DNA of 64,000 nt, taken from NCBI GenBank assembly GCA_021815305.1, contig JAKAHC010000009.1:50937-114936 (forward strand). Direction: 5' to 3'. The stretch comes from Deltaproteobacteria bacterium. Its GTDB lineage: Bacteria; Desulfobacterota; Deferrimicrobia; Deferrimicrobiales; Deferrimicrobiaceae. The notes beneath the pieces are model-generated. The model was not told the origin of the DNA. It was given only the letters and a program-made list of their open reading frames with translations, and made no database searches. The position numbers and the translations under genes are program-made. Below are positions 15,848-24,426 of the stretch, piece after piece (the stretch's first letter is position 1; each line of letters starts with the position of its first letter).

Positions 15848-17005
15848 ATGACCGCCAAGGAGCACCACGAGGAGATACGCAGCGCCGTCCGGGACCTCTG
15901 CAGCCGGTACCCGGACGCATACTGGCGCAGGATCGACGAGGCGAACGGGTACCCCGAGGAGTTCGTCAAGGCACTGACGGACGCGGGGTGGCTCGCGGCG
16001 CTGATTCCCGATGCGTACGGCGGCTCGGGTCTCGGGATCACCGAGGCGTCCGTCATCCTGGAGGAGGTCAACCGCTCGGGCGGCAACTCCGGCGCCTGCC
16101 ACGCCCAGATGTACATCATGGGCACGCTGCTCCGGCACGGGTCGGAGGAGCAGAAGAAGACCTACCTCCCGAAGATCGCCTCCGGGGAACTGCGCCTCCA
16201 GTCCTTCGGCGTCACCGAGCCGAACACCGGCACCGACACCACCCGCCTCAGGACCACGGCGGTGCGCAAGGGCGACCGGTACGTGGTGAACGGGCAGAAG
16301 GTCTTCATCTCCCGCGTGCAGCATTCCGACCTGATGACCCTCCTGGTCCGGACCACTCCGCTCGACCAGGTAAAGAAGAAATCGGAAGGGATGTCCGTTC
16401 TCCTGGTGGACCTGCGGGAGGCGATCGGCCGCGGCATCACCGTCCGGCCCATCCGGACCATGATGAACCACGAGACCAACGAGCTGTTCATCGACGACCT
16501 GGAGGTGCCGGCGGAGAATCTGATCGGCGAGGAAGGGAAAGGGTTCCGGTACATCCTCGACGGGATGAACGCGGAGCGCATCCTGATCGCCGCGGAGTGC
16601 ATCGGCGACGGCTACTGGTTCGTGGACCGGGCTGCCGCCTACGCGAAGGAACGGGTGGTCTTCGGCCGTCCGATCGGGCAGAACCAGGGGGTCCAGTTCC
16701 CCATCGCGCGCGTCTACGTGAACATCGAGGCGGCGAACCTGATGCGGTTCCGCGCGGCGGAGAAGTTCGATCACGGGAAACCGTGCGGCGCCGAGGCGAA
16801 CATGGCCAAGCTGCTCGCCGCCGACGCTTCCTGGGAGGCGGGAAACGTAGCGATCCAGACCCACGGGGGCTTCGGGTTCGCCGCCGAATACGACATCGAG
16901 CGGAAGTTCCGGGAGACGCGCCTGTACCAGGTGGCGCCGATCTCCACGAACCTGATCCTCTCCTACGTCGCCGAGCACGTCCTCGGCCTTCCGCGATCCT
17001 ACTGA
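15848..17005 (+). CDS. acyl-CoA dehydrogenase family protein
   Basis: The 385-residue flavoprotein has the standard fold: an N-terminal helical domain, LQSFGVTEPNTGTD for FAD/substrate binding, a beta domain, and a C-terminal domain with IQTHGGFGF. The catalytic glutamate of short- and medium-chain enzymes (in YEGT) is replaced by Gln in RLYQVAPIST. A Glu in NAERILIAAE sits where isovaleryl-CoA dehydrogenase has its base, so the protein may use that site or may not be a conventional dehydrogenase. The Pseudomonas aeruginosa itaconate cluster also contains an acyl-CoA dehydrogenase of uncertain role. The stop overlaps the CaiB start by one base. Confidence 0.88.
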   Translation: MTAKEHHEEIRSAVRDLCSRYPDAYWRRIDEANGYPEEFVKALTDAGWLAALIPDAYGGSGLGITEASVILEEVNRSGGNSGACHAQMYIMGTLLRHGSEEQKKTYLPKIASGELRLQSFGVTEPNTGTDTTRLRTTAVRKGDRYVVNGQKVFISRVQHSDLMTLLVRTTPLDQVKKKSEGMSVLLVDLREAIGRGITVRPIRTMMNHETNELFIDDLEVPAENLIGEEGKGFRYILDGMNAERILIAAECIGDGYWFVDRAAAYAKERVVFGRPIGQNQGVQFPIARVYVNIEAANLMRFRAAEKFDHGKPCGAEANMAKLLAADASWEAGNVAIQTHGGFGFAAEYDIERKFRETRLYQVAPISTNLILSYVAEHVLGLPRSY

Positions 17006-18183
17006 TGCAGCCCCTTTCCGGAATCACGGTCGTCGCCCTGGAGCATGCGGTCGCCGCGCCGTTCACGACGCGCCAGCTGGCAGACCTCGGGGCAAGGGTC
17101 ATCAAGGTGGAGCGTCCGGGAACCGGCGATTTCGCCCGCTCCTATGACGAGACCGTCCGAGGGATGTCCTCCCACTTCGTATGGCTCAACCGGTCGAAGG
17201 AGAGCCTGACGCTGGACCTGAAGGCGCCGCGTGCGGGGGACGTCATGTCGCGCCTCGTCGACCGCGCGGACGTCTTCGTGCAGAACCTGGCGCCGGGCGC
17301 GGCGGACCGGCTTGGGCTTTCCGCGGAGCGGCTGCGCGGGGACCACCCGCGGCTGATCGTGTGCGGCATCTCCGGGTACGGCCCCGACGGACCGTATTGC
17401 GACAAGAAGGCGTACGATCTCCTGATCCAGAGCGAGGCGGGCCTTCTCTCCATCACCGGGACGGAAGAGGCCCCGTCGAAGGCGGGGATTTCCATCGCGG
17501 ACATCAGCGCGGGGATGTACGCCTTCACGGGGATCCTCACGGAGCTCTACCGAAGGGAGAAGACCGGCGCGGGGGGGACGGTCGAGGTTTCCATGTTCGA
17601 GGCCCTGGGGGAGTGGATGGGATACCCGCTGTACTACTCCGGGTTCGGAAATCCTCCCCCGGGGCGCACGGGGGCGCGCCACGCGACTATCGCCCCGTAC
17701 GGCCCCTTCGATGCTGGCGACGGCGGCACCGTGATGGTCGGCCTCCAGAACGAACGCGAGTGGGTCGCCTTCTGCGAGCAGGTGCTCATGGATCCGGCGC
17801 TCGCCCGCGATCCGCGTTTCGACAGCAACCCGCGGCGGGTGGCGAACCGGGAAGCCCTGGACGCCGCGATCCGCGCGACGTTCCGGGGGATGACGGCCGA
17901 GGAGGTCGTGTCCCGGCTCGACGGGGCGCAGATCGCCAACGCCCGGATGAACTCCATGGAAGATGTCCGGCGGCATCCGCAGTTCGCCGCGCGGCGTCGC
18001 TTCCGGGAGGTCGGATCTCCCGTCGGGCCGATCCCGATGCTTCTTCCCCCCTGCGACCACGAAGGATTCGCGCCGCGGATGGACCCGATCCCCGCCCTCG
18101 GAGAGCACACGGAGAAGATCCTCGGCGAGCTGGGATACGCCCCCGACGACGTCTCGCGGCTCCGGGCGGAGGGGGTCGTCTGA
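17005..18183 (+). CDS. CaiB/BaiF family III CoA-transferase, candidate itaconate/mesaconate CoA-transferase
   Basis: The 392-residue protein has the family III hallmarks: an N-terminal PLSGITVVALEHAVAAPF, then DLGARVIKVERPGTGD, LNRSKESLTLDLK, and the catalytic aspartate in GISIADISAG near residue 168, which forms the acyl-CoA anhydride intermediate. It transfers CoA from a donor such as succinyl-CoA to a carboxylic acid. In this operon it is the best candidate for activating the incoming acid, probably itaconate or a related C5 dicarboxylate. The ATG at 17005 overlaps the dehydrogenase stop. The 64-base gap after it contains a short palindrome (18211-18223). Confidence 0.88.
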   Translation: MQPLSGITVVALEHAVAAPFTTRQLADLGARVIKVERPGTGDFARSYDETVRGMSSHFVWLNRSKESLTLDLKAPRAGDVMSRLVDRADVFVQNLAPGAADRLGLSAERLRGDHPRLIVCGISGYGPDGPYCDKKAYDLLIQSEAGLLSITGTEEAPSKAGISIADISAGMYAFTGILTELYRREKTGAGGTVEVSMFEALGEWMGYPLYYSGFGNPPPGRTGARHATIAPYGPFDAGDGGTVMVGLQNEREWVAFCEQVLMDPALARDPRFDSNPRRVANREALDAAIRATFRGMTAEEVVSRLDGAQIANARMNSMEDVRRHPQFAARRRFREVGSPVGPIPMLLPPCDHEGFAPRMDPIPALGEHTEKILGELGYAPDDVSRLRAEGVV

Positions 18184-18210
18184 CGGGCGGCAACCGGAAA
18201 GGAACGGGAA

Positions 18211-18223
18211 CGGAACGGTTCCG
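18211..18223. repeat. short palindrome in the caiB-maoC gap
   Basis: CGGAAC-G-GTTCCG is a perfect 13-base palindrome in the longest gap of this part of the operon and is preceded by two more GGAACG copies. It could form a small intercistronic hairpin that stabilises or attenuates the message, or bind a regulator. Function unproven. Confidence 0.3.
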
Positions 18224-18247
18224 GAAAATCACAGGAGGCAGGATGCC

Positions 18248-18754
18248 ATGAGCACCAAGGAAGGATGGAAGGGGCGGTTCTACGAGGACTTCGAGGTCGG
18301 CGACGTCTACCAGCACCCGCTGGGGCGCACCGTGACCACCACCGACAACATCTGGTTCACCCTGCTCACGCAGAACACGGCGCCGATCCACTTCGACCAC
18401 CACTACTCGGCGCAGACCGAATTCGGCAAGCCGCTGGTGGATTCCACGTTCACCCTGGCGCTCGTCACGGGACAGAGCGTCACCGACATATCGCAGAACG
18501 TGATGGCCAACCTCGGCTGGGACAGCGTCACGCTGCCTCTGCCGGTGTTCGAGGGGGACACGATCTACTCCCAGTCCGAAGTGCTGGAGAAGCGGGAGTC
18601 CAGGTCCCGGCCGAACGTCGGGATCGTGAAAGTGAAGACCCTCGGCTACAACCAGGACGGCAAGGTGGTGATCGGCTTCACCCGGACCATCATGGTCTAC
18701 CGCAAGGGGCATGCCCCGCAGATCCGCCGCCTTTCCCCGGAGCAGGCGAAATGA
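18248..18754 (+). CDS. MaoC-like hot-dog hydratase, candidate itaconyl-CoA/mesaconyl-CoA hydratase
   Basis: The 168-residue single hot-dog protein starts GRFYEDFEVGDVYQHPLGRTV and has the hydratase-2-type motif ending PIHFDHHYS, followed by FGKPLVDSTFTLALVTG. The catalytic histidine is present. The Asp and Asn of the usual D-x-N-P-x-H motif read Asn and Ala (NTAPIH), which fits the divergent MaoC proteins acting on branched C5 dicarboxyl-CoA esters. Expected role: hydration of itaconyl-CoA to citramalyl-CoA, or of mesaconyl-CoA. The ATG at 18248 follows AGGAGGCAGG; another ATG five bases upstream is out of frame. Its stop overlaps the next gene (ATGA). Confidence 0.85.
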   Translation: MSTKEGWKGRFYEDFEVGDVYQHPLGRTVTTTDNIWFTLLTQNTAPIHFDHHYSAQTEFGKPLVDSTFTLALVTGQSVTDISQNVMANLGWDSVTLPLPVFEGDTIYSQSEVLEKRESRSRPNVGIVKVKTLGYNQDGKVVIGFTRTIMVYRKGHAPQIRRLSPEQAK

Positions 18755-20139
18755 GCCCGGGGGGCGGGCAAGGCACGGAGGCCCTGGCCGACTTTCTCGC
18801 GGGGCTTCGTTTCGAGGATCTCCCGGAGCCTGTCGTCCTGCGGACCGAGGATCTGTTCCTCGACTGGCTGGGCAGCGTCCTCGCGGGGAAGGATGCGAGG
18901 CAGGTCAGGATCCTCCAGGGATTCGCCGACGCGATGGGGCCCGCGGAGGGCCAAAGCGAAATCCTGGTCTCCCGGAAGCGCACCTCTCCGTTCTTCGCGG
19001 CGCTGGTGAATGCCGGCTCGTCCCACGTGGTGGAGCAGGACGACGTCCACAACGGATCGGTGTTCCACCCGGGGACGGTCGTCTTTCCCGCGGTGCTGGC
19101 CGCGGCCCAGCAGACCGGCGCTACGGGGAAGGAATTCCTTACGGCCGCCGTGGCCGGGTACGAGGCGGGGATCCGCGTCGGCGAGTTCCTGGGCCGGCCG
19201 CACTACAAGGTGTTCCACACCACGGGAACCGCCGGGACGGTCGCGGCGGCAGCGGGCACGGGACGCCTTCTGGGGCTTCCCCCCGGGAAGATGAGGGACG
19301 CCATCGGCAACGCCGGAACCCAGGCGGCGGGGTTGTGGGAGTTCCTCCGGGACGCGGCGGACTCCAAGCAGCTCCACGCGGCCAAGGCCGCAGCGGACGG
19401 CTTGCTGTCGGCGTGCATCGCCCGCGACGGGTTCACCGGAGCCCCGCGCATCCTGGAAGGGGAGCAGGGGATGGCCGCCGGCATGTCGCAGGACGCCGAC
19501 CCCGCCCGGCTGACGGACGGCCTGGGGAGCCGGTGGGCGGTCGCGGAAACCTCCTTCAAATTCCACGCGTGCTGCAGGCACATCCACCCCTCCGCGGACG
19601 CCCTGCTCGCGCTCATGAGACGGCACCGCCTCTCCGCCGGGGACATCGCGCAGGTGCGCGCCCACGTCCACCGGGCGGCCATCGACGTCCTGGGGCCGGT
19701 CGTCGACCCGCAGACCGTTCACCAGTCGAAATTCTCCATGGGGTTCGCGCTGGCCCTGATCGCGCTTTACGGCCGCGCGGGCCTTGGCGAGTTCACCGAG
19801 GAAGCGCTCGCCGTCCCTTCCGTCCGCGGATTCCTTTCCAGGGTGACCATGGTCCCGGACGGGGAGATCGACCGGGCGTACCCGCGGCGCTGGATGGGGA
19901 GGGTGGAAGTGGTGACCCGCGACGGAAGCCGGTTCGAGGAGCGGGTCGAGGTGCCGAAGGGGGATCCGGAGAACACCCTGTCCCGAGACGAGATCGAGGA
20001 GAAGGCGTCGCGGCTTGCCGCGTACCGCGGCGGGGCGACGGAGGAGGAGATCCGCGACGTCGTTGCGCGGGTATGGCGGTTGCGGGAAGAGCCTGACCTG
20101 CGCGGCATCCTGGCGCCCGCCGGGGGAGGCGTCGCCTGA
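18751..20139 (+). CDS. MmgE/PrpD family protein
   Basis: The 462-residue protein has the all-helical PrpD fold markers: FLDWLGSVLAG near residue 40, the EQDDVHNGSVFHPG active-site loop, AAVAGYEAGIRVGE, and KFHACCRHIHPSADA. The family includes 2-methylcitrate dehydratase and cis-aconitate decarboxylase, which makes itaconate. A member lies in the P. aeruginosa itaconate cluster too. Here it could isomerise or dehydrate a C5/C6 tricarboxylic or methylated acid, or feed itaconate into the pathway. It is the last gene of the long plus-strand block and converges on the DJ-1-like gene 34 bases away. Confidence 0.87.
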   Translation: MSPGGGQGTEALADFLAGLRFEDLPEPVVLRTEDLFLDWLGSVLAGKDARQVRILQGFADAMGPAEGQSEILVSRKRTSPFFAALVNAGSSHVVEQDDVHNGSVFHPGTVVFPAVLAAAQQTGATGKEFLTAAVAGYEAGIRVGEFLGRPHYKVFHTTGTAGTVAAAAGTGRLLGLPPGKMRDAIGNAGTQAAGLWEFLRDAADSKQLHAAKAAADGLLSACIARDGFTGAPRILEGEQGMAAGMSQDADPARLTDGLGSRWAVAETSFKFHACCRHIHPSADALLALMRRHRLSAGDIAQVRAHVHRAAIDVLGPVVDPQTVHQSKFSMGFALALIALYGRAGLGEFTEEALAVPSVRGFLSRVTMVPDGEIDRAYPRRWMGRVEVVTRDGSRFEERVEVPKGDPENTLSRDEIEEKASRLAAYRGGATEEEIRDVVARVWRLREEPDLRGILAPAGGGVA

Positions 20140-20173
20140 GCCGGGAGCCGCCGAGGAAAGCGGGCGGCCCGGC

Positions 20174-20815
20174 TCAGATGCGCCGTCGGTTGTCGTCCGG
20201 GAAAGGGTACTCCATGTGACGCGCGGTCGCCCGCGCGATGGTTTCGCCGTGGTACCGCAGGACCACCCGCAGCGCCATGTCGATCCCGGCCGAGATCCCC
20301 GCGGAGGTGAGGATCCTTCCCTCTTCGACGACGTGCAGCCGTTCCTCCACCGTCACGGCGGGGAAGGATTCGCGCATCCAGCCGAGGGAACGCCAGTGGG
20401 TCGTGGCGCGGTGGCCGTCCAGAAGGCCCGCCCGCCCGAGCAGCATCGCGCCGGTGCAAACGGAAGTGAGCGTCTCCGCCGCCCGGCCGCGCTCGGCGAT
20501 CCACCGGATGAGATCCCCGTTCCCGATCTCCCTGCGGGTTCCCCACCCCCCCGGCACGACGAGAATGTCCAGCGGCGGGCAGGCCGCGGTCGTGACGTCG
20601 GGCAGGAACCGGAAGCCGCCGGCCGCGGCGACCGGCTCCCCCCTCTCCGCCACGAGCAGTACCTCGAACGGGGACGGTTCCTCGCGTCGCCTCTCTTCGC
20701 TCCGCCTGACCGCCGAGAAGACCTCGTAGGGGCCGCAGAAGTCCAGGACCTCCACGTCCGGAAAGACCAGGATGCCGACCCGCTTCCGGTCCGCCGCCCC
20801 CGCTGCCGCCGTCAT
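20174..20815 (-). CDS. DJ-1/PfpI family protein, isonitrile hydratase-like
   Basis: The 213-residue protein is a class I glutamine amidotransferase-like fold with VGILVFPDVEVLDFCGPYEV at the start, ILVVPGGWGTR, and the nucleophile-elbow cysteine in TSVCTGAMLLGRAGLL followed by RATTHW. It resembles isonitrile hydratase and the N-terminal half of GlxA regulators, but there is no C-terminal AraC domain. I chose the ATG at 20815 because GAGGAGAAACGT lies just upstream; an in-frame ATG 27 bases earlier lacks this. It is the gene after sdhB on the same strand, starting 11 bases beyond it, so it is probably the tail of the sdhCAB transcript. The real substrate is unknown. Confidence 0.82.
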   Translation of the reverse strand: MTAAAGAADRKRVGILVFPDVEVLDFCGPYEVFSAVRRSEERRREEPSPFEVLLVAERGEPVAAAGGFRFLPDVTTAACPPLDILVVPGGWGTRREIGNGDLIRWIAERGRAAETLTSVCTGAMLLGRAGLLDGHRATTHWRSLGWMRESFPAVTVEERLHVVEEGRILTSAGISAGIDMALRVVLRYHGETIARATARHMEYPFPDDNRRRI

Positions 20816-20825
20816 ACGTTTCTCC

Positions 20826-21637
20826 TCAATCCTGTCCCTCACCGATGAAGGTGTGGGACCCGGACTTTGCGCGGAACAGGGCCTTGAGAAACTCCCGGTT
20901 CATGCGGGCGATGAACTTCACGTGGATTCCCTTCGGGCACGCGGCCTGGCATTCGTAGTGGTTCGTGCAGTTGCCGAATCCGCACTCCTGCATCGCGTTG
21001 ACCATGCCGGCGACGCGCTCGGGCGCCTCCACCTGCCCCTGGGGCAGCGCCGCGAACTGGGAGATCTTGGCGCCGGTGAAGAGCATGGCCGCGCCGTTGG
21101 GGCAGGCCGCGACGCACGCCCCGCACCCGATGCACTCGGCCGCGTCCATGGCGTAGTCCGACTCCGCCTTGGAGACGGGCGTGGAATTGGCGTCCGGCAC
21201 CCCGCCGGTGTGGCACGAGGTGTATCCGCCCGCCTGGATGATCTTGTCCAGCGCTCCCCGGTCCACCACAAGGTCCTTGAGGATGGGGAAGGCGCGCGCG
21301 CGCCACGGTTCGAGGTAGATGGTGTCGCCATCCTTGAACTTGCGCATGTGGAGCTGGCAGACCGTGGTCCGCTCCTGCCCGCCGTGGGGCACGCCGTTCA
21401 CGACGGTCGAGCACATCCCGCAGATCCCTTCCCGGCAGTCGTGGTCGAAGGCGATGGGGTCCTTTCCTTCCCTGATCAACTCCTCGTTCACCACGTCGAG
21501 CATCTCGAGGAAGGAGTGATGTTCGGTGATGTTCCTGGCGACGTAGGTCTCGAACCGTCCGGGTTCGTTTTGCCCCTTCTGCCGCCAGACGATCAGCTTC
21601 AGGGTCATCGTCCTGTGTTCGGAGGTGTGATCGCTCA

Positions 21638-21638
<1 letters not shown>
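20826..21638 (-). CDS. sdhB: succinate dehydrogenase/fumarate reductase iron-sulfur subunit
   Basis: The 270-residue protein carries three Fe-S centres: the [2Fe-2S] motif CREGICGMC near residue 67, the [4Fe-4S] motif [12 protein letters not shown], and [17 protein letters not shown] near the C-terminus for the third cluster. It passes electrons between the flavoprotein and the membrane diheme cytochrome. The 270-residue length and the order CAB fit the type B complexes, which in Geobacter work both as succinate dehydrogenase and fumarate reductase. The start overlaps the sdhA stop by one base. Confidence 0.95.
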
Positions 21639-23554
<1,916 letters not shown>

Positions 23555-23565
23555 GGTGGTCCCCC

Positions 23566-24231
23566 TTATTTGGCCAGGATGCCGGCGAGGATGAGAACGG
23601 GAATGGCGCTGTACCCCACCAGGAAGATCACGGCAAGCAGCTTGCCGATCACGGTGTATTGCGGGAGGGCCTTGTCGTTGGAGAGGCCGGCCGACTGGAA
23701 GATGCTCTGGATCCCGTGGGAGAGGTGCAGGAACAGGGTGACCATGGCGGCCACATAGACCATGGCGATCGGCGCGATCTTCAGGCTGCCCGCGACCATC
23801 GTGTAGACGTCGAAACGGCCCTTGGCATCGTTCCCGAGAACGACATCCGGCGTGACGCGGACCGTGAACTGCAGCAGGTGGTAGACGATGAAGGCCAGGA
23901 GCAGCAGCCCCGTCCAGATCATCGTCTCGCTGGCGAAGGTCGCCTTCAGCATCTTCTTTACGGCGTACTTGCCCGGGTTGGCCGCCGCGTTCTCCAGGGT
24001 CAGGAGGATGCCGTAGATCACGTGGAAGAAGAGCATGAACAGCAGGAAGAGCCGGAAGGCCCAGACGAAGGGGCCCAGGCTTTGAAGCTTTTCGGCGTAG
24101 GCGTTGATGGCGTTGGGACCGGCGAAGATGGTGGAGTTCCCCAGCAGGTGGACGATGACGAACAGGAGCATGAACAGACCCGTGGCCGCCATCACCACCT
24201 TCCTTCCGATCGCGCTCGAGAGTAGTTGCAT
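23566..24231 (-). CDS. sdhC: succinate dehydrogenase/fumarate reductase cytochrome b subunit
   Basis: The 221-residue membrane protein has five hydrophobic segments and histidines in [25 protein letters not shown] and LHLSHGIQS that fit the diheme type B cytochrome b. It anchors the complex and exchanges electrons with the menaquinone pool. The ATG at 24231 is preceded by GAGGGAAGG at the right spacing. The open frame continues 59 codons further left but without family similarity, through the leader and promoter region. Confidence 0.92.
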   Translation of the reverse strand: MQLLSSAIGRKVVMAATGLFMLLFVIVHLLGNSTIFAGPNAINAYAEKLQSLGPFVWAFRLFLLFMLFFHVIYGILLTLENAAANPGKYAVKKMLKATFASETMIWTGLLLLAFIVYHLLQFTVRVTPDVVLGNDAKGRFDVYTMVAGSLKIAPIAMVYVAAMVTLFLHLSHGIQSIFQSAGLSNDKALPQYTVIGKLLAVIFLVGYSAIPVLILAGILAK

Positions 24232-24353
24232 AAGACCTTCCCTCTTTCGTGGATTTTCCATCTGACGCTTAGAGACAATCAAGGAATTGGTGTGTTTCGA
24301 GGCAAGGGCCCGCTGGAAAACCGTCTTCGAGGAATCCTTCCGTGCCTTTCGCA

Positions 24354-24383
24354 AGAATAGGACTAACGGAAGGGGATTGTCAA
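24354..24383 (-). promoter_or_regulatory. sigma-70 promoter of sdhCAB
   Basis: On the minus strand TTGACA (24383-24378) is a perfect -35 box. After 18 bases TATTCT (24359-24354) follows, with four of six -10 matches. The predicted leader to the sdhC ATG is about 115 bases. The site lies in the gap after the gdh stop, so sdhCAB has its own promoter. Confidence 0.55.
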
Positions 24384-24426
24384 TGGATACTGTGGACACG
24401 TACCGCATCGTGGAACGGCGCGGGAA

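Noticed and set aside
3784..18754. Ethylmalonyl-CoA pathway (mutase, methylsuccinyl-CoA dehydrogenase, mesaconyl-CoA hydratase, CitE-type lyase)
   Set aside because: The enzyme classes fit the lower half, but there is no crotonyl-CoA carboxylase/reductase, the mutase is of the two-subunit methylmalonyl type, and CaiB plus PrpD fit itaconate better. Kept only as an alternative.
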